Shown piece by piece: positions 8,583 to 17,883 of a DNA stretch of 64,000 nt. The notes under the pieces are model-generated. The model worked only from the letters and a program-made list of their open reading frames with translations, did not search any database and was not told the origin of the DNA. Every line of letters begins with the position of its first letter. Within the stretch, counting starts at the first letter, position 1. Origin of the DNA: a virus; IMG/VR virus record IMGVR_UViG_3300047322_000561, positions 1 through 64,000 of that record. One strand, 5' to 3'. The position numbers and the translations under genes are program-made.

Positions 8583-8957
8583 ATGGACAAGTACGAGGGC
8601 AAAGGCATCATCCAGCTCAACGGGCGCACGCTCGCAGAGGCCACCAAGATCAGCGTAACCGTCAAGTCGCAGGACAGCCTCGTGGTCACCATGATCAAGG
8701 GCGCGACGGGTTTCTCGGACGGTCCTGGCATCACCGAGGCGTCGATCGAGTCTGCCGTGCCGCTCAAGGGCTACGAGGCCGACTTCGTCGAGGCGGTGCG
8801 CAGCAAGGCGACCGTCAAGCTCGTCACGATGTCTGGTGGTCGACGCCATCAGACCGAGGGGCGCATCACCGAGTCGAGCTGGTCAAACCAGGTTGACTCG
8901 CCCACGCTGCTGACAGCGAGCTTTCAGGGCAAGATGCTCAAGAGCCTGGGCGGCTGA
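8583..8957 (+). CDS. Tail tube protein (Mu gpM-like)
   Basis: 124 residues, mostly beta-strand, with the GRTLAEATKISVTVKSQD hairpin and a hydrophobic end (LTASFQGKMLKSLGG). This is the family's usual size and it sits right after the sheath. A purine-rich AGAGAAGAGG ribosome site lies upstream. It forms the inner tube through which DNA passes. Confidence 0.85.
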   Translation: MDKYEGKGIIQLNGRTLAEATKISVTVKSQDSLVVTMIKGATGFSDGPGITEASIESAVPLKGYEADFVEAVRSKATVKLVTMSGGRRHQTEGRITESSWSNQVDSPTLLTASFQGKMLKSLGG

Positions 8958-9490
8958 TGGCGAAGTTCTCGGACGAGATTGTCGCCGCTGCGCTGCGCCC
9001 GCGCAGCGTCGTGCGCAAGTACCCGTTCCCCGGTGCGCCTGGCATCGAGGTCGGCATCAAGCTGCTCACGGACAGCGAACTCGACAGCGCGCGCCTGCAG
9101 GCGGTGGACTACTGCAGCAAGAAGTCGGCGAACTTGATCGCGGACCCGGAGTTTCTCGACCGGCTCATTCAGCGCGAGATTATCGCGCGCGCGTTCTTCG
9201 ACCCGGAGCAGGCGGGGCACTACTTCTTTGCCGACCACGGCGAGGTCGCGCAGCTCGACAACCTGACGGTGCGCTCGCTGCACGAGCTCTACCAGCTGCA
9301 TGCGCAGTCGATGGACCCGCTTGCGTTCTGCCCGGTCGAGCAGGTGCAGGAGCTGGCAGACACCCTGGGAAAATCCGAGAACGCCGCGGGCATTTTGAGT
9401 TTGTACGACTTGTACACGGCGCGGAGCTGCGTGCTTTCTTTGGCCTTGAAGCTGCGCGAGACGCAACTGTCACGCAGTGCGTCTACCTGA
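8957..9490 (+). CDS. Tail assembly chaperone, zero-frame product
   Basis: 177 residues in the zero frame. Position between tube and tape measure is that of Mu gp41 / lambda gpG. The first ~139 residues include the PGIEVGIKLLTDSELDSARL helix typical of these chaperones. A slippery GGGAAAA lies inside the gene (9367-9373), and a downstream -1 frame encodes a plausible extension. The zero-frame tail after that point is less convincing than the -1 frame. Confidence 0.75.
   Translation: MAKFSDEIVAAALRPRSVVRKYPFPGAPGIEVGIKLLTDSELDSARLQAVDYCSKKSANLIADPEFLDRLIQREIIARAFFDPEQAGHYFFADHGEVAQLDNLTVRSLHELYQLHAQSMDPLAFCPVEQVQELADTLGKSENAAGILSLYDLYTARSCVLSLALKLRETQLSRSAST
9367..9373 (+). other. Programmed -1 frameshift slippery site (G GGA AAA)
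   Basis: In the zero frame the heptamer reads G GGA AAA, matching the X XXY YYZ rule and close to lambda's G GGA AAG. After slippage the -1 frame stays open to a TGA at 9529-9531, adding about 52 residues (ending ..VYLTELRKAAREAGHL) and giving a ~191-residue fusion from 8957. That stop overlaps the tape measure GTG as GTGA. Frameshifted chaperone pairs are conserved among long-tailed phages, Mu-like ones included. Confidence 0.8.
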
Positions 9491-9527
9491 CTGAGCTGCG
9501 CAAAGCGGCACGAGAGGCGGGGCACCT

Positions 9528-11564
9528 GTGACAATCGAAGCGATTGCCAAGATTGTTGTGCGGGGCGTCTCCGAGGCGCTCAAGGCCACGCAGGGCGTCA
9601 CGCGCGCGACGCGCGAAGCGAACAAGGCCGGGCAGGAGCAGGCCAAAGCGTCTGAGGCTGCCAACAAGGCAGCGATTCGCGATCACCAGCAGCGCATCAA
9701 AGAGCAGGAAAAGCTCACCGCTGCGACGCAAAAGGCTGCCACCGCGCAGGCCAAGGCGCAGGCGAAGGCAGCACAGGCGGCGGCCGACGCAGCGACGCGT
9801 GCGGAAAAAGAGCAGGAGCGCCTCGCGCAGAAGCAGGCGGACTACTGGGCCAAGCTCGCGCAGAAGTCCGCCGACCAGCGCATCCGGCAAGAGGAGCGCG
9901 TGACGCAGGCAGCGGCGCGCGAAGCTGCCAAGCAGCAGAAGGAAGCGGAGAAGACTGCGGCCAAGCAGAAGAAGGACCGCGACGAGACGTTCCGGCGCGT
10001 CGGCGGCGCAGTCGGCGCAGTCGCTGCAGGCGCGCTGGCGGGCGGCATGGCGGCGGTCGGCACGGCGCGCTCGATCGGCGGATACAAGAGCGTGCAGGAG
10101 CGCGTGACGTCCGCGAACGAGTTTCGCGAGCGGCTCGTAGGCGTGACCAGCGCGGCAGGCATGACTGCCGAGCAGCGCGAGGCGACGCAGGGGCAGGTGC
10201 TCGAGGCGAGCAAGGCGACGGGCAAAGACCAGGGCGAGCTGCTCAGCGTGCTCGAGACCGGGCACGGGCAGTTCAACGACCTGAAGTTTTTCGCGGACAA
10301 CCTCAAGGAGATCGCCACCATCGCGAAGGTCGCCAACGCCGACACGGGCGACTTCGCCAAGGCGGTCGGCTCGGTGAAGCAGGCGTTCAACCTGACGGGC
10401 GAGGACGCCATCAAGGCCGCGTACCTCATGAAAGCTGGCTCGGACAAAGGCTCCGTCGAGCTCAAGGACTTCGCGAAAGACTTCGCTGCAGGCGCCGGCA
10501 TCTTTGCGCAGAACACCAAGCAGACTGGCATCGCTGGCGTGCGGCAGTTCTTAGGCACGGCGCAGGGCATCGCGACCGGGCAGTTCGGCTCGGCTGAGAG
10601 CTCGACGCGGCTCGAGCGCTTCATCGCGGACGTCAACGACGTCGACGTGCGCAAGGGCCTCAAGGGCATCGGCATCAACAACGTCGCGGACTCGAGCGGC
10701 AAGGTCGACGTGGGCCGGCTGCTCGACCAGCTCGGCAACAGCCAGAAGTTCAAGAGCGCAGCGACGCGTCAGGGCATCTTCAAAGAGACGCGGTCGCTAC
10801 AGGCAGTCGAGGCGCTGGTCGCTGCGCGCGAGCGCGAGAAGACGGGCGGCGTCGGCTTCAAGAGCATCGCGGGCGTGGACGAAGCCGCAGGGCGCAGCGC
10901 GGTCAGCACAGGCTTTGACGCGCTGTCGCAGGAGGGCTTCTTCAAGATGCAGCAGCTGGCCGCCAAGCAGCAGGCGGACGTCACGGAGAACCTCGACAAG
11001 TACAACAAGCAGGTGCTGCGCGTGCTCGAGGCAAGCGGCCGGCTCGAGAGCGCATTCGGAACGCTTGCCCTGTGGGCCAATAGCATCGCAGCGGCCGGCG
11101 TCGTGGGCAGCGTGGCGAAGCTCGCGCTTGCGTCGAGGGGTAAGACGGGCGCCGACGTGGAGACCGCAGGCGGCTCGCTGGCTGGCATGGCCGTCAACTC
11201 GCTCAAGACCACGGGCGCGATCGGCGGCGCTGCCGCAGCGGGCGGCGTGGCGGGCGGCGCTGTCATGGCAGCGGGCGGGCTGTTTGCGCTCGGCGCCGGC
11301 GTGGCTGCAGGCATGGCGCTCAACGAGGGCGTGAGCGCGGCGCGCGACGACAAGCAGAGTTTGAGCGACTTGCTCGCAGGCGTGCTCGAGCAGATTGCAG
11401 GCGGCGGAGTCGTCGGCGGCAGCGCCAAGGACCGCATCGGCGCGACCATCACCAACGAGAACGGCGGCACGCGTCAGATCGTCGCGGTGCTCGAGAAGAT
11501 CGACACGGGCCTACGCGCGCAGGCAGACAAGCCCCAGGCGGGCGGGAAGCGCGGGCCCCCATGA
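9528..11564 (+). CDS. Tape measure protein
   Basis: 678 residues. The first ~150 are an Ala/Lys/Glu/Gln coiled coil, followed by a Gly/Ala hydrophobic stretch (VGGAVGAVAAGALAGGMAA), a long helical body, and a second hydrophobic Gly/Ala region near 560-600. It sets tail length; at roughly 1.5 angstrom per residue the tail would be about 100 nm (inference). The GTG start overlaps the stop of the frameshifted chaperone, and the end overlaps the next gene by 4 bases. Confidence 0.9.
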   Translation: MTIEAIAKIVVRGVSEALKATQGVTRATREANKAGQEQAKASEAANKAAIRDHQQRIKEQEKLTAATQKAATAQAKAQAKAAQAAADAATRAEKEQERLAQKQADYWAKLAQKSADQRIRQEERVTQAAAREAAKQQKEAEKTAAKQKKDRDETFRRVGGAVGAVAAGALAGGMAAVGTARSIGGYKSVQERVTSANEFRERLVGVTSAAGMTAEQREATQGQVLEASKATGKDQGELLSVLETGHGQFNDLKFFADNLKEIATIAKVANADTGDFAKAVGSVKQAFNLTGEDAIKAAYLMKAGSDKGSVELKDFAKDFAAGAGIFAQNTKQTGIAGVRQFLGTAQGIATGQFGSAESSTRLERFIADVNDVDVRKGLKGIGINNVADSSGKVDVGRLLDQLGNSQKFKSAATRQGIFKETRSLQAVEALVAAREREKTGGVGFKSIAGVDEAAGRSAVSTGFDALSQEGFFKMQQLAAKQQADVTENLDKYNKQVLRVLEASGRLESAFGTLALWANSIAAAGVVGSVAKLALASRGKTGADVETAGGSLAGMAVNSLKTTGAIGGAAAAGGVAGGAVMAAGGLFALGAGVAAGMALNEGVSAARDDKQSLSDLLAGVLEQIAGGGVVGGSAKDRIGATITNENGGTRQIVAVLEKIDTGLRAQADKPQAGGKRGPP

Positions 11565-12517
11565 GCTACTGGGAGGAGAACCTTCAGCAGGCGTCGCTCG
11601 AGTACGTCGAGTTTCCCGTGCAGGACAGGAAGCTCGGCACCGGCCGGCGCAAGGCCAGCACGCAGCTTCCCTACCGCAGCGGGCAGCTCGTCGAGGACAT
11701 GGGGCGCAAGGTCTACACCTGGACGCTCACCGTCCCGCTCTATCGCGGCATGGACTGGCCGACCGAGACGCTTTACCCCGACGTCTATCTTCGTCTCCTG
11801 TCGCTCGTGACCGACGAGAGCGTGCGCGGCGAGGTCAGCTACATCGACCCGGAGTTCGGGCCGTTCCAGGTTGCGATCCTCGACTACGACATCAGCACGC
11901 CTGCCGACAAGCAGGACGGCGTGCTCATGACGCTGCACCTCGAGGAGCGTGGTCTCGACCAGGACCTGCTCGCCAACCTCTCGCCGAGCAAGCAGGGCGG
12001 CGCCACCAAGGCGCTGCTCGCCGCGCAGGAGGTCGACCAGCAGGTCGAGTTCGACCCGGCGCCGCAAGAGGACAAGCCCGACGTCTCGCTAGGCGCTGCG
12101 TGGACAGACTTTCAAAACACGCTCGACCAGGGCGCGCTCGCGGCGGACGAGATTGCGGCGCTGCTCGACGACCTGTACTTGACTGCGGAGAAGTTCATCA
12201 ACTTCAGCGCAGCCGAGGAGCTCGAGCGCTGGTCGCTGTTTCAGAGCGTGATTCGATTCCTCGGCGCTGCAGAGGACGCGGCGGACTCGAGCGCGTCTGA
12301 CCAGGGCTCGACGAGCGCGCTGGTCGAGGCGGTGCTGCTCGCCGACATGAGCGCGTTCGACATTGCGACCTACTACCACGACGACGCAAGCCGCGCGGAC
12401 GAGGTCGTGTTCAACAACCCGGTCTCGAACCCGCTGAGCTACCCGCGCGGCAGCACGGTGCGCGTGGCGAGCGATGCGCGCACGCCGGAGCAGCGCGCGA
12501 CCGGGACCGGCCGGTGA
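11561..12517 (+). CDS. Baseplate protein, Mu gp43-like (DNA circularisation N-terminal type)
   Basis: 318 residues. The N-terminal ~120 fit the DNA_circ_N pattern (YRSGQLVEDMG, TWTLTVPLYRG, LRLLSLVTDE, GEVSYIDPEFG). Mu gp43 and its kin connect the tape measure and tail tube to the baseplate hub. The C-terminal half is acidic and helical. It follows the tape measure and precedes the hub, as in Mu. Confidence 0.75.
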   Translation: MSYWEENLQQASLEYVEFPVQDRKLGTGRRKASTQLPYRSGQLVEDMGRKVYTWTLTVPLYRGMDWPTETLYPDVYLRLLSLVTDESVRGEVSYIDPEFGPFQVAILDYDISTPADKQDGVLMTLHLEERGLDQDLLANLSPSKQGGATKALLAAQEVDQQVEFDPAPQEDKPDVSLGAAWTDFQNTLDQGALAADEIAALLDDLYLTAEKFINFSAAEELERWSLFQSVIRFLGAAEDAADSSASDQGSTSALVEAVLLADMSAFDIATYYHDDASRADEVVFNNPVSNPLSYPRGSTVRVASDARTPEQRATGTGR

Positions 12518-13956
12518 GCGAGCAGCGCGAGGACTGGGCCGAGCTCGAGGTCGACGGCCAGGTCGTCGACAGCTGGACCAGCTACAGCGCGCAGAACGAC
12601 CTGTTCACGCCGGCCGACGCGTGTCGGCTGAGCATCGGCGTCGGCGTCACCAGCCAGCAGGAGCTCAAGCAGAACCTCACGCGCCTGCGCGCCATGTTCA
12701 CGCCCGGCCGGACCGCGAAGCTCTGGATTACCTCAGCCGGCAAGCGGTCCTTGCAGGGCGTGTTCGTCATCGACCGGCGCAACGTCGACAACGACTACGA
12801 CTCGGGCACGCAGTTCTCGGTCGAGCTGCGCGACCTGGCCGCCAAGATGGTCGACAGTGCCGCCGACCCCAAGCTCTACGAGCGCGGCGACACGCTCGTC
12901 GGCGTCGCGCGTAAGGCCGTCAAGCAGTGGGGCATCGAGGTCACGGCCGACCACATCGGCAGCCGCGACTTGCGCCAGGCGCGCGTGACCAAGGACAAGC
13001 TCGCACGCCTGCAGAGCAAGGCGCGCGCAGCAGGCGTGCCGCCGCGCCTGATGAGCGAGAAGATCGCAGCGAGTATCGAGAAGGGCACCATCACGTTTGA
13101 CGACTTCGTCGCTGCGTCCGTGGGCGGCATCTACACGCAGAAGGCGTACAAGACGTTCGACGCAGTCAGCGGCACGAGCATCGTCGTGGACGAGAAGACC
13201 GACCTTCGCCCGTTCACGCCGGGCGCCGCGGTCGTCTCGTACAAGGGCTATTACACGGGCATCCCGTACAGCGGCGCGGCCGGGCTGAGCTCGCTCAAGA
13301 TCTACCAGCTCAAGGTGCAGGACGTGCGGCCGCAGTCCGGCGAGACGGTCTGGGAGTTCCTCGACCGCTCGGCCAAGCGCAACGGCTTGATCATGAGCAT
13401 GACCCCAGACGGCAAGCTGCTGTTCTGCGGGCTGCACTATGACCAGGCGCCGAGCTACCGCATCGTGCGGCGCATCTCGGATGGCTCCGAGAACAACGTG
13501 GTCAGCGGGTCTGAGTCGCTCGACATCAGCAACGTCTACAGCGACGTCGTCGTGTACGGTCGCGCCAAGGGCAAAGACAAGACGCGCACCAAGTTCAAGG
13601 GGCACGCGTCGACCAAGCCGAACGAGGCGGTGCACGTGCCCTACCCCAAGACGCTTGTCGTCAAGGACAACTCCATCAAGAGCAAGGACGACGCGCAGCA
13701 CCGCGCCGAGTACGAGCTCGCCAAGAGCAGGCAGGGCGCGCAGGTCCTCGCGTACACGATGATGGGGCACTCGCAGAGCGGGCTCATGTTCGCGGCCGAC
13801 ACGACAGCGACCGTCGACGACGAGGTGCTCGGTATCAGCGGGACGTTCTACGTGACGGCGCGCGACTTCACGCGCTCGACCAGCATGCCGCCGCGGACCG
13901 CGCTCAAGCTCGTTCCGCTCGGCAGCATCGTCCTATCCACCAGCGGAGACATCTGA
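12514..13956 (+). CDS. Baseplate hub protein, Mu gp44-like
   Basis: 480 residues from a GTG overlapping the previous stop. The start (LEVDGQVVDSWTSYS..LFTPADACRLSIG) and the end (TATVDDEVLGISGTFYVTARDF) fit Mu gp44 / T4 gp27-type hubs, which form a trimeric ring at the tube tip that carries the spike. A ~130-residue insertion-like middle (about 165-290) has no obvious counterpart and may be a lineage-specific domain. Confidence 0.75.
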   Translation: MSEQREDWAELEVDGQVVDSWTSYSAQNDLFTPADACRLSIGVGVTSQQELKQNLTRLRAMFTPGRTAKLWITSAGKRSLQGVFVIDRRNVDNDYDSGTQFSVELRDLAAKMVDSAADPKLYERGDTLVGVARKAVKQWGIEVTADHIGSRDLRQARVTKDKLARLQSKARAAGVPPRLMSEKIAASIEKGTITFDDFVAASVGGIYTQKAYKTFDAVSGTSIVVDEKTDLRPFTPGAAVVSYKGYYTGIPYSGAAGLSSLKIYQLKVQDVRPQSGETVWEFLDRSAKRNGLIMSMTPDGKLLFCGLHYDQAPSYRIVRRISDGSENNVVSGSESLDISNVYSDVVVYGRAKGKDKTRTKFKGHASTKPNEAVHVPYPKTLVVKDNSIKSKDDAQHRAEYELAKSRQGAQVLAYTMMGHSQSGLMFAADTTATVDDEVLGISGTFYVTARDFTRSTSMPPRTALKLVPLGSIVLSTSGDI

Positions 13957-14480
13957 TGGGCAATCGCGGCAACACGCGCGAGGTCGTCGGCGAGCTCATC
14001 TCGTTCGGCGAGCTGGTGCGCGCAGGCAAGAACGGGCTCACCGAGACGCTGCGCGAGCACGACGACGACCAGTCCGCCGACGAGTGCGAGGTCTACGGCA
14101 GCGCGGGGCTACAGAGCAACTGCCCGCCTGGAGCGGATCGCATGTTCGTCGACCTGGCGGGTGAGCGCGTGGTCATCGGGCAGCGCGAGGTGCGCTGGCA
14201 GATCGCGGTCGAGGCGGGCGAGACGGTGCTGCGCGCGCTCGGGCCGGGCAAGCCCGCGTACCTCAAGCTGCGTCCGGACGGGACGGTGCTGCTCTCGGGG
14301 CTGGGCATCGTGCTCGGCGCGGACACGGCAACAATGCACGTCGCGCTTGCTGAGCTCGTCGCGACTGCCGTCAACGCGTGCGTCGTGGGGCACACGCACG
14401 GCAGCCCCGGAACGCCGGGCGCGATCACGGTGCCTGTGACAGCGGCGGCCATCTCGAGCGCCGTGGTGAAGTCGCTGTGA
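13956..14480 (+). CDS. Baseplate spike protein, Mu gp45-like
   Basis: 174 residues: an OB-like start (TREVVGELISFGELVRAG), then short beta repeats (KPAYLKLRPDGTVLLSGLGIVLG) fitting a beta-helical needle, and a C-terminal VGHTHGSPGTPG. Mu gp45-type spikes pierce the outer membrane and bind a metal near the tip; an H-x-H is present here. Its place after the hub supports the call. Confidence 0.75.
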   Translation: MGNRGNTREVVGELISFGELVRAGKNGLTETLREHDDDQSADECEVYGSAGLQSNCPPGADRMFVDLAGERVVIGQREVRWQIAVEAGETVLRALGPGKPAYLKLRPDGTVLLSGLGIVLGADTATMHVALAELVATAVNACVVGHTHGSPGTPGAITVPVTAAAISSAVVKSL

Positions 14481-14493
14481 CCGAGGAGGCAGC

Positions 14494-15537
14494 ATGTCTG
14501 TAAGTTTCATCGACCCTTCCGGTAAGACGCTCGTCTCGACCAGCGAGCCGCTCGACTTCTCGTGCACGACGACGCCGATCGCCATCAGCATCGGGTTCGG
14601 CTCCGTGCGCCCTGAAGAGCGGGTGTATCGCGACGGCGCGTTCCTGCCGGGCTATCGGCGCAGCACAGCGAGCGCAGGCGTGTTCAGCATCGTGCGCGAC
14701 CAGGAGTGGCCGGCGAACCCGCAGCTGTACGTCGACGAGCCGACGCTGCCGCCCGTTGGTGGCCAGACCATGGGGGCGATCTACGAGGTCGACCTCACGG
14801 CCCAGCCCTCGCAGCCCCTCATGGCTGCGGGCAGCTACGTCATCGACGGCAAGACGTGGTGGGCCAAGGGCGGTCTCGGCAGCCAGGGCGCGCGCACAGA
14901 GGTCATCAACGGAAGCGGGCTGCGCTTTTACTGGCCGCAGGGCGTGAACTTCCCGGGCGACTACTCATCGTGGCGATCAGGCTATCCATCGATTACGCCC
15001 ATCAAACGGACGCTGCTCATGCCGCTCAGTCAGATTGCTGGGTACAACCCGCAGGCAGCGCTAGCGATCCTGTGGCGCTTCAGCAGCAACAGGTCTTTGT
15101 CCGCATCGATTGACGGGGCTGGCAACTACGGCGGCGTCATGGACGCTGCGCTAAACAGCGCGGACATCCTGCGCGCAGAGCATCAGACGCAAATGTCTGT
15201 TTCGCGTGTGCAGCAAACAGGGTCATGGTGGACCAGCAACGAGAACGGGGACACGCGCAACCCTGGCGGCGCTGGCACCGCAGTACAAGCAGACCACGTG
15301 CAAGGCGTCTATCGCTTCCTCGCAGATCGCTGGTACCCGTTGCTCGGGCCGTGGACAGGCTCTTTGACTGTGCCTGATAACTACGTCTCGGAGATCACCC
15401 TCACAGGCGACATGGTGATGCGCAATCGGTGCTCGGCGAGCCCCTGCTTCCTGTTCGCCTTCGAGCACACGAACGGCGGCTCCGGGATGACCGACACGTA
15501 TCTGACGCACCTCAAGATTCTGCAGCCGAAGGTGTGA
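14494..15537 (+). CDS. Tail-associated protein of unknown family, possibly adhesin
   Basis: 347 residues, beta-rich, aromatic and Gly/Ser/Asn-rich in its second half (RFYWPQGVNFPGD, WWTSNENGD, YPLLGPWTG). It sits between spike and wedge genes, where Mu has no equivalent. Composition resembles carbohydrate-binding or receptor-binding beta domains, but no motif identifies it. A ribosome site (CCGAGGAGG) precedes the ATG. Codon use is slightly less GC-rich than its neighbours. Confidence 0.4.
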   Translation: MSVSFIDPSGKTLVSTSEPLDFSCTTTPIAISIGFGSVRPEERVYRDGAFLPGYRRSTASAGVFSIVRDQEWPANPQLYVDEPTLPPVGGQTMGAIYEVDLTAQPSQPLMAAGSYVIDGKTWWAKGGLGSQGARTEVINGSGLRFYWPQGVNFPGDYSSWRSGYPSITPIKRTLLMPLSQIAGYNPQAALAILWRFSSNRSLSASIDGAGNYGGVMDAALNSADILRAEHQTQMSVSRVQQTGSWWTSNENGDTRNPGGAGTAVQADHVQGVYRFLADRWYPLLGPWTGSLTVPDNYVSEITLTGDMVMRNRCSASPCFLFAFEHTNGGSGMTDTYLTHLKILQPKV

Positions 15538-15541
15538 ACCC

Positions 15542-15979
15542 ATGAGCTCGTCCGCTTCGTACTTCCTGCCGGCCCCCTACGGCGGCACCTCGTCTGCAGG
15601 CTCAGGCCCCGCAGCGCTGAGCAAGCCGCGGCGCTGGATCGACGCGCGCACGCGTGACTGGCTGGTCGAGGGCGGCGACTACAAACAGGACGACGGCTTC
15701 ACGTCCAAGGTCGTGCTCGCTCTCGGCACCAAGCGCGGCACGTGCCAGGCGCACCCGCGCTTCGGCTCGATGCTGCACCTGGTCAAGCACGCCGACGAGC
15801 GCGGCCGCAGGCTCTCTGAGAGCTACGCGCTGCTCGCCGTGCAGCACCTCTCGGACGAGGTGCGCGACCTCAAGGCAACCGCCGAGCTCGACCCCAAGTG
15901 GCCGGGCCTCATCTTCATCACCGTGTCCGGTCGCCGTGGCACGACGACGGTGTACGCGAAGTACACGGCGAGGGTCTGA
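15542..15979 (+). CDS. Baseplate wedge protein, Mu gp46-like (gp25-like)
   Basis: 145 residues: RTRDWLVEGGDYKQDDGFTS near the start, RFGSMLHLVKHADERG in the middle and a closing VSGRRG. This is the Mu gp46 pattern, related to T4 gp25, which links sheath and wedge. It is followed by gp47-type proteins, as expected. Confidence 0.75.
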   Translation: MSSSASYFLPAPYGGTSSAGSGPAALSKPRRWIDARTRDWLVEGGDYKQDDGFTSKVVLALGTKRGTCQAHPRFGSMLHLVKHADERGRRLSESYALLAVQHLSDEVRDLKATAELDPKWPGLIFITVSGRRGTTTVYAKYTARV

Positions 15980-15981
15980 CG

Positions 15982-17874
15982 ATGGCGCTCTCTTTCTACA
16001 CGATTGCTCGGCTCATCTCGGATGCGAAGGCCATCATCCGCGGCGGGCCTGCGACGGGCATTGGCACCGAGCTCGGCACGGACACCGACCTCATCCTGAA
16101 CGCGTCTGCGCGCATGCTGCAGGGCGCGCAGGTCTCGGCCGAGCACACCTACCAGCAGCTGGACCCGGCGACGGCGGACGCGCAGCGACGCGACAACCTG
16201 GCCGACACGTACGGCGTGACGTTCGAGCGCGAGGCGACGCCTGCGCGCGGGCTGATGGCGATCTACTTCGGCGTGGATTCTGGCGGCGACCCGATCAACC
16301 TGCCGGCCGGGCACGTCGTCGAGTTTCCGGGCGAGCTGTTCGGCGACGGGCAGGCGCGCTCGTACCGCACGCTGCAGGACGTCAATCAGGTAGGGTTTTA
16401 CCTCTTCGGCGAGATCGCATTCGGGGTCGGCACGAGCGCGCGCAAGCTCAGGCCAACAGGCCCAGACGGCGTGAAGCTCATCTCTCGGCACGACATCCTG
16501 CGCGTGCGGACCAGCGACGGCGCCGCGATCCGGGAGACGTGCGTGCGTCGGGTCAACACTGAAGACCAGTCGGTTGATCTGCTGGCCGCGCTCAACAGCG
16601 CGTTTCTGGGCACCACGAACGAGTGGATCGAGCAGATCGCCAAGAACGTGGTCGTCGAGGTCGAGTGCACGACGCCGGGCGCCCTCGGCAACGCGCCCAC
16701 GGTTCGCCACCGCCACCTCGACGACGAGACGCACCTGCTCACGTACTACCTGTTCGAGGCGAGCGGCGGGGGCGAGGCGGTCGGCCCGATGGACGGGGAC
16801 ACGGCGCGCGTCGTGCGCACGCTCGAGGACACGATCGCCTACCCGCCGAGCTTCGCCAATGCGCAGCACCTGCGCGAGCTCGCGCTCGCGTGCCCTGACG
16901 TCGACCTCGACGACGCGCTCGTGTACCGGGGCGTGCGCGGCCGCGGCACGGTCGACATCGTCTGCATCGGGCGCAGCGGCTCGATCCGCTCGAGCGCCTT
17001 CCCCGACGTGAACCTGAGCTATTGCAGCTGGGGCAACAACACGCGACGCATCGGAGACGCGCAGGCCGCGCGCGTGCAAGCGTGGCTCAGCTCCAAGCTC
17101 GGCTACTTCGACGACGTGCTCGTGCGCTCGGTCGAGTGGGACTGGCGCGGCCCCTGCTACGCAGCGCCGAGCTCGGTCAGCTTCCTGCAGGCCATCAACG
17201 CGGTCGAGGTCATCGTCACGGCGCTCGACGGCTACGGCCCGGACAGCGGCACGGTCGTCGAGGTCGCGCCCTACGTGGCAAGCGCAACGCGCCTGTACGC
17301 CGCAGCCGACGGCGACCCGATCGACACGGACATCCTGCCAGGGCAGCGCGTCTGGGTCACGGTCGGGCACAGCCAGACGGACGGGCGCCTGGCCTACGCG
17401 ACGGTCGTCACGGAGGTGCTCAACCTCGACGCCGAGGGGAAGTACGCGACTATCGCGGACGTGACGGCGCTCGGGCCGGGCGCGAGCGCGCTCGACGGCT
17501 CGGACCTGGTGGTGCTGCGCTGGGGCTCGGCCGGTCGCCTGACGCAGCAGCTGCTCGACGTGGTCTACGCGTACTACGACCAGCTCGGGCCGGGCTCGTA
17601 CACAGCAGCGCCGTTCGGGCCGGGCTTCGCCAAATACTTTCAGCCGACCGTCACGACGCTGGCGCCGGGCGTGGGCGCCTCGCGCTGGCCGCCCGAGGGT
17701 CGACGCTGGGCATCGGGCGTGCGCGCGAGCGAGCTGCGCGCAGCGCTGATGGCGGTCGAGGGCGTCGACAACGTGCTGCTGCGCGCTGCAGACGGCAACG
17801 GGCAGCTCATCGACTATGACCCCTTGCTCTTTCAGACCTGCGCGCTCTCGGGCTGCCTGGTCAAGTACCTCTGA
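15982..17874 (+). CDS. Baseplate J-like wedge protein 1 (Mu gp47 family), enlarged
   Basis: 630 residues from the ATG two bases after the previous stop; an upstream in-frame extension is only read-through of the preceding gene in another frame. Features: a helical N-terminus ending ADAQRRDNLADTYGV, the J-domain beta segment with NLPAGHVVEFPGE, and Gly-rich beta repeats. Mu gp47 is about 380 residues, so this one carries extra domains, especially residues ~270-480. A J-like paralogue follows directly. Confidence 0.7.
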   Translation: MALSFYTIARLISDAKAIIRGGPATGIGTELGTDTDLILNASARMLQGAQVSAEHTYQQLDPATADAQRRDNLADTYGVTFEREATPARGLMAIYFGVDSGGDPINLPAGHVVEFPGELFGDGQARSYRTLQDVNQVGFYLFGEIAFGVGTSARKLRPTGPDGVKLISRHDILRVRTSDGAAIRETCVRRVNTEDQSVDLLAALNSAFLGTTNEWIEQIAKNVVVEVECTTPGALGNAPTVRHRHLDDETHLLTYYLFEASGGGEAVGPMDGDTARVVRTLEDTIAYPPSFANAQHLRELALACPDVDLDDALVYRGVRGRGTVDIVCIGRSGSIRSSAFPDVNLSYCSWGNNTRRIGDAQAARVQAWLSSKLGYFDDVLVRSVEWDWRGPCYAAPSSVSFLQAINAVEVIVTALDGYGPDSGTVVEVAPYVASATRLYAAADGDPIDTDILPGQRVWVTVGHSQTDGRLAYATVVTEVLNLDAEGKYATIADVTALGPGASALDGSDLVVLRWGSAGRLTQQLLDVVYAYYDQLGPGSYTAAPFGPGFAKYFQPTVTTLAPGVGASRWPPEGRRWASGVRASELRAALMAVEGVDNVLLRAADGNGQLIDYDPLLFQTCALSGCLVKYL

Positions 17875-17883
17875 GGGGAGCGC

